From Chloranthus sessilifolius (Eukaryota > Streptophyta > Magnoliopsida > Chloranthales > Chloranthaceae), in NCBI GenBank assembly GCA_021018995.1, contig CM037588.1, forward strand, positions 36,949,000 through 37,012,999: a stretch of 64,000 bases of DNA. Reading direction: 5' to 3'. Shown here one piece after another: positions 21,640 to 32,690 of this stretch (its first letter is position 1; each line of letters begins with the position of its first letter). The translations under genes were made by a program, and so were the position numbers. The notes under the pieces are model-generated. The model was not told the DNA's origin. It saw only the letters and a list, made by a program, of their open reading frames with translations, and ran no database searches.

Positions 21640-22921
21640 TAGGTCAAGGGATCAGTAAAGTTGGATGATGAGCTTCCATGGTTCTCAGATATCAAGAATT
21701 TTCTTAAAACTCGGGCATTTTCGGAGGGCACATCCAAGACGGACAGGTGGACCATCCAAAGTTCAATGGAAAATTATGTGATTTGCGGTGACTGCCTCTA
21801 CAAGCGATCATATTATAACATCCTGCTCAGGTGTCTAACCGAGAGTGAGGCAGCCAATGTTGTAAAAGAGATTCATGAAGGAGTCTGTGGGGCACACGTC
21901 AACGGTCATATGCTCGCTAAAAAGATCCTACGATAAGGGTATTTTTGGACCACCATGGAAACTAATTGTTGCAGGCACATTCAGAGATGCTATAAATGCT
22001 AAGAACACTCTAGTTAGATACATGCTCCAGCCATAGATCCCCACAACATGACAACTCCATGGCCATTCGCCACTTGGGGCCTCGACGTCGTCAAAATCCG
22101 AAAGCTTCAAATGGGCATTAATTCATCCTGGTTGCTATCGAGTACTTCACCAAATGGGTAGAGGCAGCATCTTACACGAGCATCATGGCTAGTCATCTTA
22201 ATAAGTTCATCAAGAACAACATCGTTTATCCATTCGACATGCCCAAGGACATCATCACGGATAATGGTACAAATTTTGAGAACAAGTGCATCAAAGCCTT
22301 ATGCTAGCAATAGAAAATCAAACATCATCGCTCATCACCATATCATTCACAAACCAATGCGGCCGTCGAAGCTGCCAACAAAATAATGGTTCGAATCCTG
22401 GAGAAAATGGCCATCACATACCATGACTTGAGTGAAATGCTACCTTTCGCACTATGGACCTATTGAACATTGATCTATATCGCTATAGGGACAACACCAT
22501 TCTCCCTTGTGTACGGAACCGAGGCTGTGCTACTAGTTGAGGTTGAAGTGCCTTCACTTCATACCACATTGGGTTCAATCTACCGGAAGCCGAGAGGGAG
22601 AGATCCCATTTCGAATAGTTGAACCTGATCGATGAGAGAAGGCACCTAGCCTTGTGTCACACCCAGGCCTATCAAAGGAGGATCGCATGTGCTTACAACA
22701 AGAATGTTTACATTCGAGGTTTAAAAGTGGGTGACACGGTACAAAAGAAGATCTTCCATTCTCGTCACGTTGATCTTAGGGGGAAAGTCAAGCTCAACTG
22801 GGAAGAGCCCTATGTCATCCGAGAAGTACTTCCTCGATACGCACTTCGCCTTGCCACCATGGATGGAGATCATTTTCTCGAGCCCTTCAACACCGGATAT
22901 GTACAACGATTCCACTCCTAG
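21640..22921 (+). pseudogene. Integrase of Tat-6
   Basis: The zinc-finger part is EIHEGVCGAHVNGHMLAKKI (open 21661-21936), followed by broken frames encoding PWPFATWGLDVV (first Asp) and DNGTNFENK (second Asp), with VYGTEAVLPVE-like sequence near 22500. The C-terminal domain is open at 22619-22921 (ARAYNKNV-like, FHSRHVDLRGKVKLNWEEPY and ALRLATMDGD). Many frameshifts. The stop is at 22919. Confidence 0.8.
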
Positions 22922-24379
22922 TCTCTCGCAATAAGGTAAGTATTGGTAAAAATGGATACGTGACTACTTAAAGACCCCATAAAAGTTGCCATCATTTCAA
23001 AGATAAGTAGCCAAAAGCGTCCCTAAATGCTCATACCCTCTGCTACACGTGTTGAGTCATTAGCCTTTCTTTCATAAACCTCCCAAGAAAAAGAAGAATG
23101 AAAAAGTGTGTATATGCTAAACAAAAATAAAGAAAAAAAGGTACCCTCAAAAATCCAAAAAAGAAAAATCATAAAATCAAAATCCCAAAAAGAGGATGTC
23201 TGAAAAAAGTAAAAAGAATAAAAAAAATAGAAAAGAAAAGAAAATTCATGGGGCATGTACAGTAAAAATCCCCCAAGGAAGAAGTGTATTACGAAAGCTG
23301 GAACCCAATCAAGAAACACCTTTAACCCCAAGAATACCTTCAAAATTCTTAACCTATCCCTTCAAACCCATGGCCATGATACATTCCTGAAGAAAGCTCT
23401 CTTCAAGGTCTATAAGCAGTCACAATATCCATTAAGTTAGCATGAGCCAAGCTGAGAGACAATGAAGAACTCCATCCAGTTGGCTATGGCAGAATTCGAT
23501 GTCCATGTCGTGGCCATTGAAATGATCTTAAAATGAAAAAAAAAAAAAAAATATACAAGCTCCAAGCAAAAAGGACGTGGTGAAAACTCGAAAGGGCGCC
23601 ATGGGTTAAAAGAGCGAGCTTGTGTGGGCCGGGTGAAAACCTGAAAAGTTACGTGGGGTTAAAAAAAATACATACCCACGGATGTAGCGAAAACCCGAAA
23701 GGGCGCTACAGGTAAAAGAGTGGGTGACAACGGCATGGCAAAAATGTATCTTGGGTACTATGAGCAAAAATGTTATAAGAGAGATAAAAAAGAGAGAAAA
23801 ATTTGTCAGTTGCTCATTGGATTGCATATTCAGGTTATCTGGTATTCGATTAGCTCATATTAGTTCAAATCAGGTCCTGATCAGGTATATATTCATAACC
23901 ACACCATCAAATGCATGTCCCAACGTAAGGATAAAAAGGATTAATTTGATCCAAGGGGATGGGCATTCCGACCTTGGTATAATTCTAAACCTCACTCAGG
24001 CCTAACCGCATGAATGGGTTCGACTATGCTCAGAATAGAGCCTGTTACTTCATCTCATTGTTAAGGCATCAAACAAAAAAAATTAGAAAAGAAAAATGCA
24101 TATACCACAAAAAGTCCTCTTATATATATATATATTTATATATATATACTTTGCTTACGCTACATCTCAAAAAGATAATCAGAGAGGCACCCAGCTTTAC
24201 CTTTAAAAATTCAAAAAAAAAGAGAAAGAGAGAAATAAAAACATCAAAAAATACAAAACCAAAATATATATCTGTCAGGGGTCTTTACACCCCTTTCCTG
24301 TGGTATTTGAAATGTGCAAAAAGATATGCGCAGGACAAGGTCATCGGCCTAGCTTGCGCTCCAAATCACGAATCTACTC
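22922..24379 (+). other. Noncoding 3' part of Tat-6
   Basis: No gene supported. Contains three imperfect copies of a roughly 53-base unit at 23580-23725 with the core GAAAACCCGAAAGGGCGC, a common signature downstream of integrase in Tat-like elements. A TA-rich simple repeat lies at 24120-24150 and A-rich runs at 23535-23555. Confidence 0.55.
23580..23725. repeat. Imperfect tandem repeat (about 53 bases, three copies)
   Basis: Copies begin near 23580 (GTGAAAACTCGAAAGGGCGC), 23633 (GTGAAAACCTGAAAAGTTAC) and 23687 (GCGAAAACCCGAAAGGGCGC). Each is followed by a GGTTAAAAGAG-like tail. No coding role visible. Confidence 0.6.
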
Positions 24380-25822
24380 AAGTAAAGCATCCTCGTGTGA
24401 ATTTTGGTCACTCATCCACCGACCATGAAGGGCCTTCTATCGCTTTCGAGAAGCACCATTGGCGCAAAGAACATCATTCAAGGGTCCCTCTAGACGAAGG
24501 ACCTCATATTCAGCAATGTCGACTCTCACCTGTTCTTTCCCCAAGTGTTCCTGCAGAACCTGTTTCACATCTATAAGCAACTCAATCTAGGTCCAAAACA
24601 TGATCTCCTTCTTCAGCCAGGGTCCCTCTGAATCACTGCTCTCTACTTGATCCAGTCGATGCACAGAAGGCCTCTAAGAGAGTAACCAAGCCTCATATTC
24701 TGGAGAAGTCAAAAGGAAATTCTCTGGCTCCAGATCATACATATGCGTCAACTGACATGTTTCCCAAAAAGCAACTATCTTCTCAAAATCCTTGAAAGAC
24801 CACCGAGAGAAAATAAAACCACATAGGGGAGGCCTTGTCACATGGGGCACCTGCTAAGTATAGCCGAACTGACGCAAAACCCTAGAAGGGAAATAATGGG
24901 AACTATCAATCAATCCAAGGAGTGTAATACCCTCATGATCTCGAGATCGTACGATTGGGAAGGTCCTGTCAAGCCATGGAAGCCTCCATATAAGCTAAGC
25001 CTCAGTCAACCAAATATGAATCTTGCGTTGTCTTTCGAGAAAGCCTAGAACGTCAGCCTAAAAAGTAGCGAGCAGTGTCACCTAGTATAATGTAAAAGTG
25101 GGGTACGAGCCCCAAGATAGAAAGATACTCACCCAGCCAGATCTAAAGGAGGATCAGGCACCCTCGGAACCTTTCCGCCTTCCCCAAAGCAAAAGCATCA
25201 AGTCCCTGATAAAACTCGGCCAAAATAAAGTGCATAATAGAACGGCCCATTTCAAGCTCCACCAAAATGTCGCATAAGAGAGAGGAAAGTTGTCCCCCCT
25301 CGTGTAAAAAAGAACCTCCGAGGGAAGACCGTGGGCAAGAGAATTCACATTAGAAAAGTTCCGAGTTAGCAATTTTCGCAAACTTTCCTCACCAAAAATC
25401 TCTCTTAGGAATTTCATCGAACCCCTGGTGGCCCATCAGCGAGACTTCTCTCATAATCACTCTTTTTTAAACCTACAGTCGTGTGGACAACCTTAGCGTA
25501 ACCTGGTTTCGGTACTACCCTAGAAAGGCCAAACTTGATAAAATAGCTATATCTTCAAGGGCTGGGGTTTGCTCATGAGCACCAAATCGGATGACATGAG
25601 TTTCGGCATCCCAATGAGAAACCGCCACGTGAAAAAAACTAGAAAGGGCGGCACATCAAGGAAAGAGGGAATATGGGCAAGCCCCAGTTGATCTAGGCTT
25701 GCGAGCTCACTTTCATTCAAGGTACTATACCATTGCTTAAGAAAACTAGGTCCGATACCCAAAGAGGGAAGTGTGAAAGTCCCAAAACTCCCCGTAGAAG
25801 CAGGGTCTTGAAGTGGGTCCAT
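24380..25822 (-). pseudogene. Antisense plant-mobile-domain-like gene 1
   Basis: Opens at 25822 with MDPLQDPASTGSFGTFTLPS, then ASLDQLGLAHIPSFLD. After a frameshift at about 25635 it reads SHWDAETHVIRFGAHEQTPA followed by LEDIAILSSLAF, which resembles the N-terminal core of plant mobile domain (PMD) proteins. Later segments (LCDILVELEMGRSIMHFILA, then EFYQGLDAFALGKAERFRGC) continue the homology. PMD domains occur in host silencing factors of the MAIN/MAIL1 group and in several transposons. The assignment is from memory of the family pattern. Many stops; the lower end is uncertain. Confidence 0.5.
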
Positions 25823-26958
25823 GATCTTACAAAATCATACTAAATGGATCACAAACCAACGTAGAATGATGGACCAACCCTTGGAAAGAAATGACAAGAA
25901 AAATTAGAGTAAAAATCAAAGCCCACTTGAAAATAAAAGAAGAATGGCCTTTTCTCAGGCTTTGTAAATTGCTGATGCAAGGTTTAACCTATGCGTACAA
26001 ACTATGTACGCATAGCTAAAAAGGCCAAAATTTTGTGCATGCATACATAGTTTGTAGGCATAAATGTAGGGTTTAACCTAAATTTTGTACATGTGTAATA
26101 GTATATATGCATAAATAAAAAATAGAAAAAAATAAAAAGAAGAAAAGGGGGGGGTTCATTTTTGGACAACCTGTCATTTTTGGGCATGCTCCACCTGAAA
26201 AATTACATTTCTACCATTACAAGTGGCTCCCCCAGACCACAAACTAAGGCACCCAAAATTTTACCGTTTAACCAGTCTACCTTTCTCGACAGGTACCACT
26301 TTTATGGCAACAAAGAGAGGAAGGATTGGCCTTAATTTTTTACCATTACACAGCCAAGAGGTGTCTCCCCAAGCCGTTTCAATGGGCATCCATCCTGTAG
26401 AAAAGTCCAAATACAAGCACCCAATATGCCGCTGAAGTAAACAAAGCAAGGGAGGGGAACGAAAGACATCCATTTTCAAACACTTCAAAAATCAAATACA
26501 CCATTTGTCCAAAATCAAACATTACAAAATTCCCTATGTTTCCCATACAAATTAAAAAGGTTAAAGAAAGAAAAAGGAAGCAGCATCCCATCAAGCTCGC
26601 AGGTATCCTTCCTCTTCCATTGCTGTGAAGATCGCTGGTAGGTGAAAGATCCAATGTCCCCGATATGAAATCAGGCCTGGGTCAGCCAGTTGCATAGTGA
26701 GCAAGACTCCTTCTCACTAGCCTCCTACAAAGTCATAGCAATAAAAGTTAGGCAAGAGGAATAGGGGCCTACAAAAATAAAAAGAAATATATGAACCGAC
26801 ATCATACTCACCACCTCAGCCTCTCGGAGGGTAGCAGTATGATAGTAATACTACGCCTGCTCGATCATGAAGTCATAGTCCTATGAAGAAGGAAAGGATA
26901 AGTACAGGCAAATCACAAGAAAGAAACTAATACATCTCTAAAGGGCCATGAAACTTAC
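25823..26958. other. Noncoding segment between the antisense PMD-like genes
   Basis: No supported gene. Holds a perfect 10-base inverted repeat at 25990-26014 and an inverted degenerate copy of it at about 26038-26062, near two GGTTTAACCT-type words. Short minus-strand frames at 26261-26654 (for example ICMGNIGNFVMFDF) show no family I can name. May contain introns of the antisense genes. Confidence 0.4.
25990..26014. repeat. Perfect inverted repeat with CpG arms
   Basis: Arms TATGCGTACA (25990-25999) and TGTACGCATA (26005-26014) flank AACTA. A decayed copy in opposite orientation lies about 25 bases further on. It resembles in design (CpG arms, AACTA centre) the Tat-9 LTR palindromes. Confidence 0.6.
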
Positions 26959-28803
26959 CCCGGGGATTGGCTTAGGAGGAGGAACTCTAATCGCCCTAGA
27001 AGAGAGACGAGCTTGCTCCGCCACCTCTGCGCATAAATTCGAAAGAAACCCATCTTCAAAATGCCTATGAACTGAAGTCCTAGAAGGCTTGACATCGGAG
27101 GTCCCTGAAGGCCCGACACCTAAAGTCCCAGAAGGTCCACATCTGCCGCCCCTGAAGATCAAGCACATGCGCTAAACTACAAAGAAGAGACCCAACTTCA
27201 TCAGAGAGTGAGCACGTAAGAGAAAAGACCAAGTAAAAAAGAAGTAAAAAAGCTACCTAGCTATGCCGACCATCGATGGCCATAAAGTTTACCCTAGCAG
27301 AGAGACGAGCTTGTTCCGCCACCTCTGTGCATAAATTCAAAAGAAACCCGTCTTCAAAATGCCTATGGATTGAAGTCCTAGAAGGCTTGACATTGGAGGT
27401 CCCTGAAGGCCCGACACCTAAAGTCCCAAAAGGTCCACATCTGCCGCCCCTGAAGATCAAGCACATGTGCTAAACTGCAAAGAAGAGACCCAACTTCATC
27501 AGAGAGCGAGCTCGTCAGAGAAAAGACCAAGCAAAGAAGAAGTCAAGAAGCTACCTTGCTACGCCGACCATCGACGGCCATAAAGTTCACCCTAGGGATA
27601 AATCAAGGGAAAAGTAATCGATAGGGGAGAGACTGGTACCACTCCCAATATCCCCTACTAGGCTGGAAGAGCCCTTAATCTGGATACCTTGATGACCAAG
27701 CTATGCTGCGAGCTCCTCCACTGTACCTCTCTATGCCATAACTTCCTCAAGAGGGTCCACAAGCACAACAAAGAAATCCTGAAATTGGTGCACCACCCGC
27801 TCCTCCAAATAATAAACTCGAGTCTTGGGACCACAGAAGAAGATGGTGCGATGATTGATGAACAATTGTAATCAACCAACCGTGAACCAGTCTAGAAAAG
27901 GGGAGCCAGCGTAGGGATCATATATCACCTGTCCACAGGAAAGAGGAATCTCCTCAGCAAAACAAAAAAAAGCATCATTTAAAATACAAGGAGAGTTGAA
28001 AGAAAGTGCTACGAACCTACTCAGGTACCATCAAGTCAAATTGGGATCTCAAACCCAATTCCAGGTGACTCATCGTGAGGTCCCTGCGGCGGTCCATGTG
28101 GAAGCATCCCATCAGGGGAAAGGTGTTGTCCTCTGAGAGAAGAATAGCGGAGCCCGATTGGAAGTGCAAGTACCCCCACACCTAAAAGAAAAGGCAAAAG
28201 ATCACCTATATGAACATAATGAAGGGAAATGAAATAAAGATAAAAAAGGGAGGGGGATAAGTTACCTCAATCACGGGTCAAAAGCCATAGAGGGAATGGA
28301 GGCTCCCAACAAAAGCTCTGACTAAGTTGTCCATCAGCTTGGCGTACCCGGCGCTACCGCAATCGAATTTGATGGAGGGATAACTAGACCCGACCACCAC
28401 TGGCATTGGCAAGGATCATCTTGCCCAACAGAAAAAGGAGTGATATGAGGGCAAGCACCAAGGCGCGCTCAGGGTCAAGGTTGATACTCATATCGGGCTG
28501 GTCCTCAAAAATTATGTCATCCTCATCAAAGAGGTCAGCCATCCAGGACAACTTGACCTCAGGACCAAACATACTGTCAGAGGGAGGGTAGGCCCCAATC
28601 AACCTAATCACCTCCTGGTGGTGAAGAAGGCCACTGCGGGCACCATCCCCCTACATCTTCAGCCAATACCTCTTCTTGCGCTCCTCTATGTGCTTCTCGG
28701 TGAAGCAGTGCACCCGCACCAGTTGTTCACCACCACTACGAACCACTACGTCAGGGACTGGCCTCCCCCCCACATCACCGACACTGCCCCTTTGCGTGGC
28801 ATC
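26959..28803 (-). pseudogene. Antisense plant-mobile-domain gene 2 with introns
   Basis: Three or more exons with canonical borders. The first visible exon, 28803 to 28266, follows a TTTCTTTAG acceptor and ends at a GAG/GTAAC donor. It encodes GAYPPSDSMFGPEVKLSWMA and ERALVLALISLLFLLGK. The second, 28181 to 28021 (acceptor TTTTCTTTTAG, donor GTAGGT), encodes VWGYLHFQSGSAI and DRRRDLTMSHLELGLRSQFD. The third, from 27952 (acceptor TTGCTGAG), encodes VIYDPYAGSPFLDWF and RVYYLEERVVHQFQ. A later exon lies at 27151-26959 (acceptor GATCTTCAG, donor GTAAGT). The order matches aminotransferase-like PMD proteins. A frameshift in exon one and scattered stops make it a pseudogene. It could be a captured host gene, a MULE-type gene or a Tat antisense ORF. 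Confidence 0.55.
26994..27589. repeat. Tandem duplication, 298-base unit, two copies
   Basis: Copy one is 26994-27291, copy two 27292-27589; both begin CCCTAGNAGAGAGACGAGC, and a third unit start (CCCTAG) follows at 27590. Each unit carries the acceptor and most of the exon 27151-26959 of antisense PMD gene 2. Only the first unit reaches the GTAAGT donor. The copies differ by scattered substitutions, so the duplication is not very recent. Confidence 0.85.
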
Positions 28804-29001
28804 CTAAAGAAAAGAGAAAGAAGAAAATGTCAGATGGGTGATACTTAAAAGATGGCAGCAAAAAAGTTTAACCATTCCATACAATAAACAACGAAAAGCA
28901 GGTGAGTATGCCTTATTCCCGTAAAAAAAAAAATTCCAAAAGAGGGCACACCCTCTCATTTGAATTCAAAAATATGTACAAAGAAAATCTATCCACTTGC
29001 A
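28804..29001. other. Remnant between the antisense gene and Ath-3
   Basis: AT-rich, no ORF. Includes an A-homopolymer near 28925-28935. It ends where homology to the Ath-3 5' LTR begins. Confidence 0.4.
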
Positions 29002-29488
29002 TCCACCAATGGATCAAAGCAATCCTGAGATTAGGATCTGCCCTTCTACTAGATACAATTCATCCCTGAGATTGCTCCAATCTATTGATCTTAATTAGAA
29101 TAGGTAAACTATTGCAGTTGTTAAAGATGTCAGGCTACCAGCTCCCCATTTCTGGCTAGCATCTACAAGAGTATCCAATACAGGGAAATCAAATATGAAG
29201 AAGTGAAATATAGATTAGAATCACCTTTAAAAACTATAATTATATTGCAAGCTTACAATACTATTGTGCCTAGATCTGCAATCTGTGCAATATACAATCT
29301 CTTATAAGCCTTTGAATCTCTCAATTTACAGCTCAAGACCTCACCCTAATTATTGAAAAGAGTTAAGCCACTCATGATTGGCTAAAGAGAGAAAGGGAGA
29401 AAAAGGAAGGAGGGAGAATTTGGAGGGAAAAATGGATCTCGCACTAAGCTCTGGTTCTCTCAAATTCAGGATGTCTAATTTCTTCAAG

Positions 29489-29497
29489 CTTTTATAC
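29489..29497 (-). promoter_or_regulatory. TATA box of the Ath-3 3' LTR
   Basis: The sense strand reads GTATAAAAG, with GGAGGA just before it. The 5' LTR has GTATGAAAG at the same place (near 40147). It lies about 200 bases downstream of the word array. Confidence 0.55.
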
Positions 29498-29689
29498 TCT
29501 CCTCCTCTGTCCTCAGATCTGTTTCAGCCAATCAGAGCCCAAGAGAATAATTTTGTTATTTTGGGCTGTTGATGTGGCCGATTTCTCTTTTAGAAGCTCT
29601 TCTCCCATTGGTCCACAATTAGCAAATGCACGCAAGGCCGTTAGGGGTTTCCAATCATGCACAGTTAAATACCCAAAATAGCCTTAGGG

Positions 29690-30450
29690 GTCGCTGACAT
29701 GCTTTGGGATGTGTGCACAAGCTTCGACAATTGGCCGCTGCTGAAGGAACACACTGAGAAGTTGCCAACACGAGTGTTGAAAGGGAACCTCTCGATAGGT
29801 TCTGAGTGTACTTGCTCTTCTTTTTGACAGGATCTCTGTGGCTTTCGACAGGATTGGCTAGCTCTCCATAGGATATGGAAACATCTTGAGATGTTGAACT
29901 GCACTTGTTGATAAGATTGATGACTCGTCGACAAGATCGGAAGCACGTTGCATCATTCTGCCCATTTCTTCATTCATCCTCTTGACAAGTTATACTAATC
30001 CTGTCAACTGGTTATACAACTTAACACTGATTGCTCGACAGGTTGGCTCAATCCTCGCAAGAATGAATTATAGCATCAAGCAAGCAGTCGACAGGTTGAA
30101 TTGGACTGCTCGGTAGGTTCAGCTGAACCTCGTGACAAGAATTTGGAACCTCTTGACAGGTTCCTATTTCCAACTCCATTCCTCTCGATATGTTTGCTTA
30201 CGAAACCTGTCGATAAGTGTTTTAGAACCTCGCGACTGCTTAGCTCCTGTGTACTACAACCTCTCGACAGCTACTGTCATCCTCTCGAGCACTTTAGTAT
30301 TTCTTGTCAGGACCTCTTGACATGTTACAATTGCCCTTTAGAACTTCTTGACAGCTTCTCGATCTTCTAAAAATCTTAGCTATTTGGGCATCAGATCCTC
30401 TCGACAGCTCCGGCCAACCTCTCGATAGGTTTATGCTTATGCTTCCACAA
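29690..30450. repeat. TCGA word array in U3 of the Ath-3 3' LTR
   Basis: More than twenty copies of a word related to CCTCTCGACAGGTT, with variants CTCGATAGG, CGTCGACAAG and CTGTCGACTGG. The consensus ACCTGTCGACAGGT would be a perfect palindrome. Spacing is irregular. Confidence 0.8.
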
Positions 30451-30724
30451 CTGGCACATATCTCACTTGTGTTGTTCTTCACTTGTTCAACATCTAGCAA
30501 CCTTTTGGTGGATTCAATCTTCATTCTCTGCAACTGCACTTGGTCCCAGGCATTTCCAGTTGAGCAGCAAATTGCTTCTTTCGCTCGTTTAAGTGAATAT
30601 CTGCACTAAGCTTGCAATTTATTGCTTATCTACCAAATACACTTAAAACACATTATTAGTTAGCTCAAGGGTCCAACAAAGGTCAGGTTAGGAGGTGAAA
30701 AATAGTATTTTTCACTACTTAACA

Positions 30725-30739
30725 CACCCCCAAACCTAA
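30725..30739 (-). other. Polypurine tract of Ath-3
   Basis: The sense strand reads TTAGGTTTGGGGGTG, directly abutting the LTR start TGTTAAG. Confidence 0.8.
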
Positions 30740-32690
30740 GCTTTGCTAGTCCCTGAGGAAAGGAGAAAGGAAAAACAATTATTGGAAGTAAAAAATGCAA
30801 CTTTTGTAGGGAATACAGATACATTTAGTATATGCATCAAGCCTTTTAAATCCCTAGGTGATCCCTAGTGGAGGAGTGAAGTCTCCTGAGGGTTTACAAT
30901 GAAGTTACCCACAAACTTCTCCAATGAGTCAGTTAATATTAGTGCATCAAATTGGAACAAAATTCAAGCAGTATAAAATTCATTCCACACCTTATCCATT
31001 CAGTTTTAGAGGATCCTCAGCAAAAACATGATAGTTTAAAACTAAAATTCTACTGTAATTCCTACACAATCAATCAGCTCATGTCAAGGTATTTTGTATG
31101 AAAATTAATGCAAAGCTTATCCTCAAATTGAGAATCCCATTCTGATAATGTCCCCATCAATCCTAACTTCAGACCCAAAGGTTACCAGGGCTGTCACTCT
31201 CAACAGAAATTGACGAGTGTATCAATTCACACAGCTCAAGAACAGTTACAACCCTCAAATAGGACTGCAAGCATGAGCGTAGGCATTGCTCCAATTTCTA
31301 AAATTTTCTAACTCTTTTCACCATAGATTAAACACATCCTTATCTCCACAAGACAGCTCAATCTAATTCAGATCACTGAGGACGTTTTATTAGGTTGTAA
31401 TGTGGCTTATGGGTGAAGTTTACAAAGAATCAAAGGGTGGAATAGGATTCAAAATTGAGAAATCAGTAAGGTAAGGAGGTGATTTGCAACTCAACCTTCT
31501 TCATTTCAGCAGAGTCTTCATCTTCTTTGAATTTTCAGATTTGAAGTGATCAATTTCCAATCCTCATTTCAATGTATCCAATGAAGTGACTTCACTCTTA
31601 TTTTTCTTTTGCTTTTCTCTTTTTCTCTTTTTGTGTGCTTTTCTCATCATTTTTTTTTTATATATATGGGCTGGAATGCCACAGCTGTACAACTGACACA
31701 CAACTGTCATCAAATGTGCTTTCTTCTTCTTCCACCAGATGTTGAACCAGCTCCACCTTCTTCAACTTCTTCTCCTTTACCTTCTGAAATCTCAGAGTGA
31801 GGGTCAAGCTGAATCAGGTCACTGAGGTTTGGGTTCAAAGACTCTAGTTTTTGTCAAAGAAAATTGGGATTTTGAAAGGCTCAAATGGTGTGTAACAAGG
31901 GCAGTTCAAAGGATAAGGAAATTTTAAGCTCAACCTATCCAAGGGATGGCCTTACTTCATGTCCTCAATGTCATGAGTGTTGTTAAGTTGTTTTGACTTG
32001 GATTTGCCTAACTTCTAGTTAGCAAAGCTAGATTCAACCAGTCCTTAGAGCAGAAGAAATTGCCAAACACTCTTCAAAGAAAATTTTTCAGGCCCAAATC
32101 TCACTGGGTATGGTCTTTCATTAGACTTCTGGGGTATATCCTCACAATTTTCTCTCTTCTCAAGTTCACTAAGCACTAATATATGAAAATTCCTAACATT
32201 TGCTTCATGAAAATGTTAGAACGAAAACATGTTCCAGTTTTAAGAAGTTTTTAATTTCCTCTATATATAAAATATCAGGTGTGAAATTATTTGATTTTTT
32301 AAATTTTTGTTAAAACCTTGCTGCACTACCATTAACTATCCATTGGCAAGCCTTGCCACACCCCCAAACCTATGAGGAGCAGTGTCCTCACTGCTTGAAA
32401 GATCAAGAGATGTGCATCATGATAAAAACATATACAGAAAAACAAGGAACAAAAAAAAAAACAAATAAACTGCAGCTATACAAAGAACATCAGTACTTAA
32501 GCAAAATAAGAACTAGTAGTAAACAAAACACACAAATAATGACAAGAAAGAAGACAAGAGAATAGAAAGACAGCAAGAAAATCATAGTAAAATAGACTAA
32601 AGAGAAATCTATTATTAACAACAAAATATGGACAATGTAAAGAAAAGTGCGCTACACGAGAATATGCAGAAATATCTTAACTGTACAACT
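30740..32690 (-). other. Noncoding 3' module of Ath-3
   Basis: No gene supported. Collinear with 1-1189 of Ath-0 and with the modules of Ath-1 and Ath-4. Contains the internal polypurine-like tract (32357-32372) with its hairpin-forming neighbour, and a T-rich stretch near 31600-31660. Confidence 0.65.
32357..32372 (-). other. Internal polypurine-like tract of Ath-3
   Basis: The sense strand reads TAGGTTTGGGGGTGTG, 1632 bases upstream of the terminal tract. It is followed by GGCAAG and CTTGCC, which form a short inverted repeat. Preceded by CAGTG-AGGA-CACTG. Confidence 0.6.

Larger units (their letters stand above)
18309..29001 (+). mobile_element. Tat-6: Tat/Ogre-like element, 5' truncated, with antisense genes
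   Basis: Sense-strand order is PR, G-patch, RT, RNase H, a second RNase H and IN; the second RNase H and G-patch are typical of the Tat lineage. The gag, primer site and 5' LTR were lost at the junction with the Ath-2 LTR. Downstream lies a long 3' part (22922-29001) with antisense plant-mobile-domain genes. Some Tat elements (for example Grande) are known to carry antisense ORFs there. No 3' LTR was identified; the far end meets the truncated Ath-3 LTR at about 29001. Whether the antisense genes belong to this element is an inference from position. Confidence 0.65.
29002..30724 (-). repeat. 3' LTR of Ath-3, truncated at U5
   Basis: Aligns with 39647-41382 of the 5' LTR throughout, sharing the block 'ggatcaaagcaatcctga' near the break, the TATA region and the word array. 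The counterpart of 39142-39646 is missing, and the sequence below 29002 is unrelated, so the U5 end was deleted. The U3 end is at 30724 (CTTAACA), next to the polypurine tract. Confidence 0.85.

Noticed and set aside
24120..24150. TA dinucleotide repeat, possible promoter
   Set aside because: Simple repeat without neighbouring gene start; length and position fit slippage.
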